DNA from: Candidatus Gastranaerophilales bacterium
GTDB taxonomy: Bacteria > Cyanobacteriota > Vampirovibrionia > Gastranaerophilales > Gastranaerophilaceae
Reading direction: 5' to 3'
Assembly: GCA_944325635.1 (NCBI GenBank)
Contig: CALVBD010000001.1
Location: forward strand, 372,001 to 436,000
Length of the DNA stretch: 64,000 nucleotides
This document shows, one piece after another, positions 45,057 to 53,325 of this stretch. Within the stretch, counting starts at the first letter, position 1. Each line of letters opens with the position of its first letter. A program made the translations under genes and the position numbers. The notes below the pieces were generated by a model. That model searched no databases and was not told where the DNA came from. It saw nothing but the letters and a program-made list of their open reading frames with translations.

Positions 45057-46034
45057 TTAAAGATTTTTTATAGCTTCAATTATACTTTTTATCTCCTCAG
45101 AAATTTCCATGCATTCAGAAATATTTTCTTTCACCATCCCGGCAAATTCAGCCTTTTTAAATTCGTGTAAGCCTCTGTTTTTAAAAAATTCTTCCAAAAA
45201 TTCAACAGTATGGCCGATTTGAACCTGATCTGACACAGGAGAGGATATATTTTCAGTAGCGTAAAGAAGAGTTTTTTCAACCAGAGAAATTGGCAAAATA
45301 TCTTCAAACTCGCCATTTTTTAAAAGATAAATCTTATCAATAGGACGGAGCTTTGGTTCAATTTCCTGAGAATTTTCAAGCGCATCTTTATCAAGAAGAA
45401 CAAAAATTGGAAGTTTAAGCTGCGCTGACAATTTATAAAAAAGCTTAACTACCTGATTTTTACCACCTGCAGACCAGATATAGACTCCGTTTTTATCAAA
45501 ATCATATCCAAGGATACGAGCAAATTCAGGCAATAAAATCTCTTCCGTAATTCCTTCACAAATAATTACCTTTTCCAGAGGGAACCGAAGAGCATGCAAA
45601 TTCCTCATTTGACGAGCTTCACAACAGGCAGCAAGAGACTTCAGCCACTTTAAATTAAGAGGAGCATCTTCACCAATAAACTCCATTGCCGCCAGGTAAT
45701 TTATCTTATTATCAAGAAGCTTTTGCACCTCATTATCAAGGTTAAACAGATAATTTTCATACTCTTTTAATTCTTTATTTATCGAAAAATCGCCCCCGCT
45801 CTTGCAATCAACTCCTAGCGAGGAATTAATCACGTATTCTGCGCGTTTCGCAAGCTCCGCATAATCCATCACATCAAGCTCATGACGCTTAAACCTCGGA
45901 TTAATCATGTTTGATAAAATAATATCCTTGAATACCCTCAGGTACTTTTCTTCCGTATATTTAAATCTTGTGAGTCTATCTAAGGATATTAAAATCTGGT
46001 CTTTTGTTAACGGTTTGACTTTGTAATCTTTCAA
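45057..46034 (-). CDS. TOPRIM-domain protein (OLD-like, no ATPase)
   Basis: 325 residues. Residues 1-155 are helical and unrecognised. Residues about 158-260 form a TOPRIM fold: VIICEGITEEILLPEFA (conserved Glu) and FVLLDKDALENS (DxD), as in the nuclease part of OLD-family proteins. Those have an ABC-type ATPase in front, which is absent here. Starts with TTG at 46034 with GAGGAA just upstream; no ATG fits. A DNA- or RNA-acting nuclease or regulatory role is possible. No partner gene such as uvrD-like gajB is adjacent. Confidence 0.65.
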   Translation of the reverse strand: MKDYKVKPLTKDQILISLDRLTRFKYTEEKYLRVFKDIILSNMINPRFKRHELDVMDYAELAKRAEYVINSSLGVDCKSGGDFSINKELKEYENYLFNLDNEVQKLLDNKINYLAAMEFIGEDAPLNLKWLKSLAACCEARQMRNLHALRFPLEKVIICEGITEEILLPEFARILGYDFDKNGVYIWSAGGKNQVVKLFYKLSAQLKLPIFVLLDKDALENSQEIEPKLRPIDKIYLLKNGEFEDILPISLVEKTLLYATENISSPVSDQVQIGHTVEFLEEFFKNRGLHEFKKAEFAGMVKENISECMEISEEIKSIIEAIKNL

Positions 46035-46136
46035 TACTTCCTCTGGTTTTTGTTACATTTTTAACATAAATCCAAAAACAATAGCAACTTTTAAAGGCTG
46101 TTGTTTTTTATTATAATAGTTAGTAGTGGAGTGAAA

Positions 46137-47561
46137 ATGGTGTATTCAATTAATCCCGATTTTCGACAATACAATTATAACACAATAAATTGTGTTAAGG
46201 CTGATGCCGTGTCGGAGAAAAAAAATACAGCACCGGCAAAGGCTCTATCATTTACTGCAAATCCCGTAAACTATGTTCCGTTTAATCAAACTTTAACAGC
46301 ATCACCTTTGAGAACAAGACTTGAGGGCAAAGACGAAAAAAATAAATACAATACTGTTTTAAAAAATCTTGACAGAGACACTAAAAAAACAGTAAAACTT
46401 ATGCTGAAACAAGGAATTTTGCTTAATTCAAATTCCAATGACCGCTCGACTGTGCTTGATAACCTTTATAAAATTGCGACAACTCCAAGAGCGCAGGGGC
46501 TTTCCAATGCCGGAATATTAAAAGACACCATTAATACACTATATTCACCATTTAACATTACACAGCAGTTTGGAGATTTACCGAACAAAGAAATCACAAA
46601 TTCTTTTAGAGACAAGTACCTTCAGGATCATTCAATGCGGATGACAAACCTTATAGACAGAAAACTTGCCGAAATAGCAGTTGATGTTGACCACTCGGGA
46701 ACATGTGTTGCCGCAAGCATTGAATTTAACCTTGCAAAACAAATGCCTGCTGAATTTGCAAGATTTGTCGCAGGAATAAGCTCACCTGAAATGTCAGTAA
46801 AAAAAGAAATTAAACTTGCAAACCTTGCAGACAACGCACTTGATGCAATCTGGCTTTTAAACGCTTTTGAAGTCCCTTATGAAATGAAAGATTTTGAAAA
46901 AGCAACCCTGACATTTGCTCCTGATAAAAACGCATACATAAGGGCAAATTTACAGACGGTATATAAAGACCCTTACGAACGTTCTCCAATTGATGTTCTA
47001 ATGCAGTCTACATTTATGCAGGTTGGCTCCCAGCAGTCTTACGATTCCCTGAGCGACAAACGCGCAGGAAAATTCAATCAGAACGATAAAGGCTTAATTG
47101 AATTTGAAAAAACCTTCACGGAATCCGTTGTTGAAGATAAAAATAAGATTTCTGTCACCTACCAGACAGTTGATGAGGACGCAAAACTTATCGGTTATGA
47201 AACAGACCTTGCAACAATGAAACGCCAGATTACAACAGCGCTCGACAGAGGCGAGAATGTAATTATAGGCTACACTCAGGTAGATGACAACAATTACATA
47301 ATAAACGGTCACGAAATCACAATAATAGGTTACAAGAAGGCTCCAAAAACTTCGCCTACAGAACCCGATAAATTAATATTCATCTGCAACGATACTGACG
47401 ACAATCAGTTCCAGCCGATTGAATACACAGAAGATTACCTTTTACCGAAAATTCACCACGCGGCGCTACCGCACGACGTTGTGGAAAACGACGTCAAAAT
47501 GACTGAAAACTGGGTAGAAGGCTTAAATATGTACAAAGACATGAAAAAGAAAGCAGCATAA
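46137..47561 (+). CDS. Unknown 474-aa protein with papain-like cysteine peptidase motif
   Basis: Start at ATG 46137 (GGAG five bases upstream). Residues 1-36 are variable, then LSFTANP (37-43), the shared N-terminal motif. Catalytic-type residues of the papain/C39 fold appear in order: Cys190 in HSGTCVAAS, His392 in NGHEITIIGYK, and Asn418-Asp419 in FICNDTDDN. No signal peptide or membrane segment. A cysteine peptidase or amidase-like enzyme is inferred; a catalytically dead relative is possible. It stops one base before the 5'-nucleotidase gene, so both form an operon. Confidence 0.6.
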   Translation: MVYSINPDFRQYNYNTINCVKADAVSEKKNTAPAKALSFTANPVNYVPFNQTLTASPLRTRLEGKDEKNKYNTVLKNLDRDTKKTVKLMLKQGILLNSNSNDRSTVLDNLYKIATTPRAQGLSNAGILKDTINTLYSPFNITQQFGDLPNKEITNSFRDKYLQDHSMRMTNLIDRKLAEIAVDVDHSGTCVAASIEFNLAKQMPAEFARFVAGISSPEMSVKKEIKLANLADNALDAIWLLNAFEVPYEMKDFEKATLTFAPDKNAYIRANLQTVYKDPYERSPIDVLMQSTFMQVGSQQSYDSLSDKRAGKFNQNDKGLIEFEKTFTESVVEDKNKISVTYQTVDEDAKLIGYETDLATMKRQITTALDRGENVIIGYTQVDDNNYIINGHEITIIGYKKAPKTSPTEPDKLIFICNDTDDNQFQPIEYTEDYLLPKIHHAALPHDVVENDVKMTENWVEGLNMYKDMKKKAA

Positions 47562-47562
47562 T

Positions 47563-49143
47563 ATGATACAAAACATCGGAAACTATCCTAATACATCTTA
47601 TCAATACGGAAAGCCTAACAGACAGCCAAGACCACAACAGGCAGCAAACTCTCCTGTTTCTCAAACCAAGCCCGCAATTACAAAACCAATAGATGCTGAT
47701 ATTTTTTATATCGCAGACATCCACGGAAAAATGACAAATATGGAACGGATTGGCACAATGTCAAGACTTTTTGACCATAATCAAAATGGACATGCAAAAT
47801 TAAAACTTGCCTCGGGCGATATTCTCTTAGGGTCAAATCCAATGACAAATAAAGTCGCAAGCAGTTTCTTAAATTGGATTGGAGTAACTGCAAATGCGGT
47901 CGGTAACCACGAACTTGACGCAACACCTGCTGCCCTTTCAACAACACTTTCCGATGCAAAATATAAACTTCTGGCTGTTAATACAACAGTTAATCCGTCA
48001 AGCCCTATGTTTGGTAAAATACAGAATTCCGTAATAGAAGAACATAACGGAGAAAAATTCGGGATTATCGGAACGGCTCCTCCTGATGCCTTTGAAAGAG
48101 TCGGCACAAGAGAATCACTTGATGATATCAAAATAGATGACTTTGATACAACGGTTAAAAAAGTCCAGGCTGAAGTAGATAATCTTACCTCTCAGGGGAT
48201 AAATAAAATTATCATTGTGTCCCACCTCGGGAAAGACCTTGATAAACAGCTTGCACAGCAAACCGACGGTATTGATATAATTCTCGGCGCCCACACGCAC
48301 GATTTATATAAAGGGGTCAAAGAAAACGAAAACCTTGTATATTCAAAATCAGGCAAACCTGTTATTCTGACCCAAATTGGCAAAGACGGCGAATATGTCG
48401 GAATGCTCTCTGCTTCATTTGATGAAAACGGTATTATTACGAAAATTCAAAATAACGTCGGAAGAACAGGCGTATTCAATAGAACACTTCCTTATAAAGT
48501 TGCGGTGGAATCCATTATCGGGAAACCTGAAATCCTTGGTACAATTAAATCTGCACCGCCTTCACCTGCGGACAGACTTATCACAAACAACCCGCACGGA
48601 AACTTTATAGTTGATGCGATGAGGAGTGAATTAAATACAGATATTGCAATTCTCAACGCCGGAAATATCAGAGGTTATTTTAACACTGGCGAAGTTGACG
48701 CCCGAAGGATTAACGACGTAACACCGTTTGAAGACAAAATGATGATTTGTGAACTTACTGAAAAACAAATCGTAGATGCAATCAAAACCGGTGGAAAATC
48801 GTTCCTCCATCCGGCGCATAAACCGGGAATTCTACTTGTTTCCGGATTAGAATACACTATGACGGATAAGGGGGAATTAAAAGAACTCTATTTCGTAGAC
48901 AGAAACGGGAATAAAACTCCGATTGACGTAAACAATCCAAGTACAACACATAAATTAACTGTTGCCTGTGACGATTTCTTTGCTTACGGCGGCGACGATT
49001 ATCTGCCTGTAAACCCGAATCCGCCTTATGTTAAAGAAAAATTTGACGTTGACAAAAATGTCTACACTGCAAATTATATGAAAAAGCAGACTCAGCCTAT
49101 TGAAATCAAAGAAGATGACAGGATTAAAATCATAAAATCTTAA
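47563..49143 (+). CDS. 5'-nucleotidase / 2',3'-cyclic phosphodiesterase (UshA-like)
   Basis: 526 residues. Metallophosphatase domain: IADIHGK, SGDILLGSN, AVGNHELD, VSHLGKD and LGAHTHDLY give the full two-metal site (about 45-245). The C-terminal domain (about 300-500) has NAGNIRGYF and DDFFAYGGDDYLP, the substrate-binding side of 5'-nucleotidases. Cleaves nucleotide monophosphates or cyclic nucleotides. Unlike the usual family members it lacks a signal peptide; a 45-residue Gln/Pro/Asn-rich tail replaces it. It may be cytosolic or exported by a non-Sec route. Operon with the cysteine-peptidase-like gene. Confidence 0.85.
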   Translation: MIQNIGNYPNTSYQYGKPNRQPRPQQAANSPVSQTKPAITKPIDADIFYIADIHGKMTNMERIGTMSRLFDHNQNGHAKLKLASGDILLGSNPMTNKVASSFLNWIGVTANAVGNHELDATPAALSTTLSDAKYKLLAVNTTVNPSSPMFGKIQNSVIEEHNGEKFGIIGTAPPDAFERVGTRESLDDIKIDDFDTTVKKVQAEVDNLTSQGINKIIIVSHLGKDLDKQLAQQTDGIDIILGAHTHDLYKGVKENENLVYSKSGKPVILTQIGKDGEYVGMLSASFDENGIITKIQNNVGRTGVFNRTLPYKVAVESIIGKPEILGTIKSAPPSPADRLITNNPHGNFIVDAMRSELNTDIAILNAGNIRGYFNTGEVDARRINDVTPFEDKMMICELTEKQIVDAIKTGGKSFLHPAHKPGILLVSGLEYTMTDKGELKELYFVDRNGNKTPIDVNNPSTTHKLTVACDDFFAYGGDDYLPVNPNPPYVKEKFDVDKNVYTANYMKKQTQPIEIKEDDRIKIIKS

Positions 49144-49145
49144 GG

Positions 49146-49916
49146 AAATAGCCTAGTGCGCAAAATGCACTAGGCTATTTTTATATGGGGCTTATGCAGC
49201 CCCAAGCCCCGCACAGACATTCTTTTTCTTTTTTGCGATGAAAAGCGCATTGCCGCCAGAGGGCAGGAGCATACGCTATGCGTATGCGTGCCCGCTTAAC
49301 GGCGGCAAGCAAGCTTGAAAAGAATGTCTGCCAAGAAAAAGAAACACATTATATTACAGCGCTGCTACGCAGCGCAAGACCGAATGGATGCAGTTAAATG
49401 CTGGCGCATTTAACCTTTGAGCCTAACTATTGCACTTCGTGCACGTTCGGCAACCTGCCTTACGGCAGGTCACTCCCCCCTTTTTTATCCGCCCCCTCAC
49501 CCTAGCCCTCAGCACAAGGCATACAGGGTCGCAAGACTCGTTACCTCGTCTGCTCCCTTTGTATCCCGTAGGGAGAGGGTCTAAGAAGGGACCTCCCTTG
49601 CAAGGGAGGTGGCGCGCTAGCGCCGGAGGGTTTAATGCGAGCGTGCGACGTAGCCGCGATAGCGAGCACTAGAGGTTGAAGGCAAAGCCTTCAACTGCTT
49701 CCATTTGATTTTGCGGCGCACAGCGACGCTGTAAACTTTTGCGTTTTTCTCTTTCTTTGGTTCATTTCTTTCTCTTTTAATTCAAGGACTCCGTTTTGAG
49801 TTGACTAAATGTCAAGTCAAAATGGAGGGTAAAAGAGAAAGAAATGAACATAAAAATAAGATTTATAAAGGAAATAGACTAGTGCCTTTTGCGCACTATT
49901 CTATTCCCTTATGAAT
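49146..49916. repeat. Long modular hairpin repeat, copy 3
   Basis: About 770 non-coding bases, closely matching the copy at 21.5 kb in order and sequence. It begins with a perfect hairpin ATAGCCTAGTGC / GCACTAGGCTAT and ends with GACTAGTGCCTTTTGCGCAC and CTATTCCCTTATG. Differences are modular: it contains the AGCACAAGGCATACAGGGTC insert lacking in copy 1. The ATCGCAA loop of the last hairpin is replaced by a 50-base inverted repeat (49781-49831). The outer left stem is GACATTCTTTTTC/GAAAAGAATGTC instead of ATATTCTTTCTTT. Frames inside are artefacts. Confidence 0.85.
49147..49182 (+). terminator. Left-end hairpin of the repeat, usable as terminator for the nucleotidase
   Basis: AATAGCCTAGTGC, loop GCAAAAT, GCACTAGGCTATT then TTTAT. 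It lies four bases after the nucleotidase stop. Confidence 0.65.
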
Positions 49917-49917
49917 T

Positions 49918-50577
49918 CTAATAACCGTATTGTTCTCGGGAATTTAAATACTCTCTTATATTTCCGAGTGCAGCCTGCACAATACGCGTAACTCTTGAAG
50001 AAGACAGTCCAACCTGACGCGCTATATCTTTTACCTGCATGTTTCTGTAAAAACGATATTCAACAACGGTTCTGTCTTTCGGCGGTAGTTTTGAAATCGC
50101 TTCTCTTATCATACGACCCATTTCTGAAATTTCAGCATTTTCGTCAGGTGTGGCATGGTTATCCTTTAAAAAGTCAAATGGTGAATCATTATCGCTTGCG
50201 GCTTCTGAAAGTCCGTCTATTGAAAGAACAGTTTCGTAAATAGCTTCACGGACTTTTGCCTTTTGCCCTTCTTCAGAATTATCAGTTTCGTCATCCCCGT
50301 CTTCATCGGCTTTATGCTTCAAAGAGTACCATTTATACCTTATTCTTAATTCGTTTCTGATAGCCCATCTGACGGCCGTTGCTATATATGCAGAATTATA
50401 GCGTGCCAATTGTTCTTCTGATTTATTTTTAATAAGAGCCTGTATTGCGATAATCCCGATGGAAAGAAGTTCCTCATATTCAACCATGTGAGAAGGAATT
50501 CTTCTATGCTCCACCCTTGCAACCTTTTGTACTATATCAATGTATTCTTTTAATTTATTTTTATCCTGCATAATCAT
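49918..50577 (-). CDS. RNA polymerase sigma factor, FliA/WhiG type
   Basis: 219 residues. Region 2: YEELLSIGIIAIQALIKN and YIATAVRWAIRNELRIRYKW. Region 4: LPPKDRTVVEYRFYRNMQVK then DIARQVGLSSSRVTRIVQAA. Region 3 is reduced and replaced by an acidic linker (about 90-140). It follows flhB by two bases, an arrangement seen with sigma-28 that directs flagellar or related genes. It lacks a ribosome site and is probably translationally coupled. A general stress-type sigma is the alternative. Confidence 0.85.
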   Translation of the reverse strand: MIMQDKNKLKEYIDIVQKVARVEHRRIPSHMVEYEELLSIGIIAIQALIKNKSEEQLARYNSAYIATAVRWAIRNELRIRYKWYSLKHKADEDGDDETDNSEEGQKAKVREAIYETVLSIDGLSEAASDNDSPFDFLKDNHATPDENAEISEMGRMIREAISKLPPKDRTVVEYRFYRNMQVKDIARQVGLSSSRVTRIVQAALGNIREYLNSREQYGY

Positions 50578-50579
50578 GA

Positions 50580-51677
50580 TTATTTATTCTTTTTAGGCTC
50601 TTGATTTATTCTACCTTGATTTTTATTTTTTTTCAAGTTGTAAACAAACAGTAAGATTTCCGCGACAGCCTTGTATAATTCCGGCGGAATCTGCTGGTTT
50701 AAATCGACCATTTTAAAAAGCGCACGGGCAACAGGAGGGTTTTCGACAACAGGAATTCCGTGGTCACGCGCTATGCCTATAATTTTCTTTGCAATAAGTT
50801 CCGTCCCTTTTGCAATAAGCATAGGTGATTCCATTTCTTCTGCCTTATATTTTAAGGCACATGCAACGTGAATAGGGTTTGTCACGACAAAATCAGCGTC
50901 CGGCACAGCATCCATCATGCCACGCTGAAGCATCTGCATACGGCGTTGGCGAAGCGCTGCTTTAACGTTCGGGTCGCCTTCTGTGTTTTTATATTCATCT
51001 TTTATTTCTTTAAAAGACATCTTCTGATCTTTCAAAAACTTCCACTTTGTAACACCGTAGTCTGCAGCAGAAATTATAAGGAAGGCAATACATGCCTTAA
51101 AGATAAAATCAGTAACGAGTTTGCCAAACTCAATCATTACCGCAAAGTTGTTATCAATTGCAGCAAGCATTAAAATGTTTTCAATATGCTCCATATAGAC
51201 CATATAACCGATATAACCTAAGATTACTACCTTTAAAATATTCTTAAATAATTCAAAAAGGGTCTTTATTGACATTATGTTTTTAAAATATTTTGTCGGG
51301 TTAAGTTTATCAAGTTTAGGCATTAGAGGTGCAATTGCAACGAGAGGCCCGACCTGAACAAAATCAGCCATTATTGCCACAAACCACGCGAGAAAAAGAA
51401 TAGGGCCAATAATTAAAACAGCAGTTTTTACAGTAATTGTAAAAATATACATCATCCCGATACTATCAAGGTGCGCGTTTGGTATCTGTTCATACAGAAG
51501 CGTAAAAAGCTGGGCAATCTGATCCCAGATAAAAGGAGCGAGTCCAAAAATTGCGCAGAACAAAATAAGCAAAGAAACAGCCGTCGAAAAATCTTTAGAT
51601 TTTACGACCTGACCTTCTTTTCGCGCCTGCTCCAATTTTCTCGGGGTGGCGTCATATTGCTTATCTTCATCACCCAT
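50580..51677 (-). CDS. flhB: Flagellar/type III export gate protein FlhB
   Basis: 365 residues. DKQYDATPRKLEQARKEGQV at the start is the family signature; four membrane segments (about 30-215) follow, then a cytoplasmic domain. The self-cleavage site reads TNPIHVACALKY: NPIH in place of the usual NPTH. Since cleavage is between Asn and Pro, it may still work. The substrate-specificity domain with YKAVAEILLFVY is complete. No other fli/flh gene is in the window. Ribosome site AAGGAT. Type III secretion SctU is the alternative. Confidence 0.88.
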   Translation of the reverse strand: MGDEDKQYDATPRKLEQARKEGQVVKSKDFSTAVSLLILFCAIFGLAPFIWDQIAQLFTLLYEQIPNAHLDSIGMMYIFTITVKTAVLIIGPILFLAWFVAIMADFVQVGPLVAIAPLMPKLDKLNPTKYFKNIMSIKTLFELFKNILKVVILGYIGYMVYMEHIENILMLAAIDNNFAVMIEFGKLVTDFIFKACIAFLIISAADYGVTKWKFLKDQKMSFKEIKDEYKNTEGDPNVKAALRQRRMQMLQRGMMDAVPDADFVVTNPIHVACALKYKAEEMESPMLIAKGTELIAKKIIGIARDHGIPVVENPPVARALFKMVDLNQQIPPELYKAVAEILLFVYNLKKNKNQGRINQEPKKNK

Positions 51678-51743
51678 CCTTTTCTATCCTTTTAATCTGA
51701 TTATCCCGCTTTCGGGGCTGACTTTTTAATAATATTATAATGA

Positions 51744-52394
51744 TTATGAAACGATTTTCACACCCGAAGAGGTTCCAAGACGTGCAGCACCTGCTTCAAT
51801 CAGTTTTATGGCGCTTTCTTTATCTCTTATCCCGCCTGACGCTTTCACTTTCAATCCGTGTGGATTAACTGTTTCATACATTAATTTAACATCTTCAACT
51901 TTTGCGCCGACTCCATTTTTTACAAAACCGGTTGAAGTTTTAACAAAATCTGCATGCGCTTCTATACAGATTTCGCAAGCTTTTTTAATTTCTTCTTTTG
52001 TCAATAAATCCGTTTCCAGAATAACTTTTAACGGCGCATCTTTTGATGCGATTTTAACGGCTTTGATATCTTCTCTCACATATTCGTAATTTTTATCTTT
52101 CAGCGCTGAAACATTTAAAACCATATCAACTTCATCAGCGCCGTCAGCCACAGCACAGGAAGCTTCAAAAGCTTTCACTTCAGTCTTATTGGCGCCGAGA
52201 GGAAAACCGATAACCGTCACAACTTTTACATCAGATCCGGCAAGAGCTTCTTTTGCTAGTTTTACATAAGCAGGATTTACACAGACACCTAAAAAGTTAT
52301 GTTCCCTTGCCTCTGCAAAAAGTTTTTCAAAATCTTCTTTTGCTGCATCCTGTTTTAATAATGTATGTTCAATATATTTATTTAAATTTTCCAT
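51744..52394 (-). CDS. deoC: Deoxyribose-phosphate aldolase
   Basis: 216-residue class I aldolase cleaving 2-deoxyribose-5-phosphate to glyceraldehyde-3-phosphate and acetaldehyde. Schiff-base lysine in FVKTSTGF near residue 152, VIGFPLGANKTEVK and the phosphate-binding KASGGIRDKE are seen. Short, typical DeoC type 1. metF precedes it by 13 bases on the same strand, so they share a message, which is an unusual pairing. Confidence 0.94.
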   Translation of the reverse strand: MENLNKYIEHTLLKQDAAKEDFEKLFAEAREHNFLGVCVNPAYVKLAKEALAGSDVKVVTVIGFPLGANKTEVKAFEASCAVADGADEVDMVLNVSALKDKNYEYVREDIKAVKIASKDAPLKVILETDLLTKEEIKKACEICIEAHADFVKTSTGFVKNGVGAKVEDVKLMYETVNPHGLKVKASGGIRDKESAIKLIEAGAARLGTSSGVKIVS

Positions 52395-52407
52395 AACAAT
52401 CCTTTCA

Positions 52408-53280
52408 CTAAACTTTAGTCAAAATATTATCAAGTATTTTTGAGGTTGAATAGGATTTATTCAACGTATAGAAATGCAGACCGCACACGCCGGATTTTAT
52501 CAATTCTTCGCACTGCGATGTTGCATAATCAATTCCTAACTTTTTCATATCATCAGGATTATCTTTATATTTTTCCAGATTTTCACGTAACATTTCAGGG
52601 ACAGAAATCTTTGCAACAGATGTCATTTTTTCTACCTGCTTATAGCTTATTATCGGCATAATCCCCGGGATAACAGGAACTTCAATTCTTTTTTTACGAA
52701 CAAGTTCAACATAAGAAAAAAACTTATCATTATCAAAAAATAACTGTGTAAAAACAGCCTCACCGCCCGAATTGAGTTTTCGCTTAAGATTCTCAATATC
52801 CGCCTCTATACTCTCCGCCTCAATATGCCCCTCCGGATATCCCGCAACCCCGACCGACAAATCAGTTTTTGATTTTATAAACTCAACGAGTTCATTAGCG
52901 TATCTGAAATCCGTATGGCAGACATCAATATCCTGAGGCTCATCCCCGCGGAGCGCAAGAACATTTTCTATCCCGAAAGATTCAATTTCTTTAATATGTT
53001 TTTCAACCCTTTCACGGCTGTTGCATATACAGGTGAAATGCGCCATTACATCAAGCTTTAAATCCTGTCTCAGAGCACGGACAAGTTCCATTGAATTATT
53101 ATTTTTCCCGCCTGCGCCCCAGGTGAGAGAGACAAGCGCAGGATTATATTTTTTAAGGATATTCAATTCCTCATAAAGCGCAGGATACTGTTCCTCGCCG
53201 CCTTTTGGCGGAAACACTTCAAATGAAATTTTCGGGAACCCGCCTGATGATTTATCCTCGTAAATTTCGCTCAGTCTCAT
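52408..53280 (-). CDS. metF: 5,10-methylenetetrahydrofolate reductase
   Basis: 290-residue FAD enzyme that makes 5-methyl-THF for methionine synthesis. ISFEVFPPKG near residue 18, SLTWGAGG, AHFTCICNSRE, LALRGDEPQD and FFDNDKFF are conserved segments. It appears leaderless: TGT-TATAAT ends six bases before the ATG and no ribosome site is present. Shares a 45-base divergent promoter region with sulP. Works with MetK in the methyl cycle. Confidence 0.94.
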   Translation of the reverse strand: MRLSEIYEDKSSGGFPKISFEVFPPKGGEEQYPALYEELNILKKYNPALVSLTWGAGGKNNNSMELVRALRQDLKLDVMAHFTCICNSRERVEKHIKEIESFGIENVLALRGDEPQDIDVCHTDFRYANELVEFIKSKTDLSVGVAGYPEGHIEAESIEADIENLKRKLNSGGEAVFTQLFFDNDKFFSYVELVRKKRIEVPVIPGIMPIISYKQVEKMTSVAKISVPEMLRENLEKYKDNPDDMKKLGIDYATSQCEELIKSGVCGLHFYTLNKSYSTSKILDNILTKV

Positions 53281-53325
53281 ACGGTGATTATAACATGAAA
53301 AAGAATTTATGATAAAATAGAAGCC
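53281..53325. promoter_or_regulatory. Compact divergent promoter region metF/sulP, both leaderless
   Basis: 45 bases. Minus strand: TGT-TATAAT (53287-53292) with six bases to the metF ATG. Plus strand: TGA-TAAAAT (53313-53318) with seven bases to the sulP ATG. Both are extended -10 boxes, no Shine-Dalgarno sequence is present on either side, and the -35 regions overlap. Confidence 0.55.
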
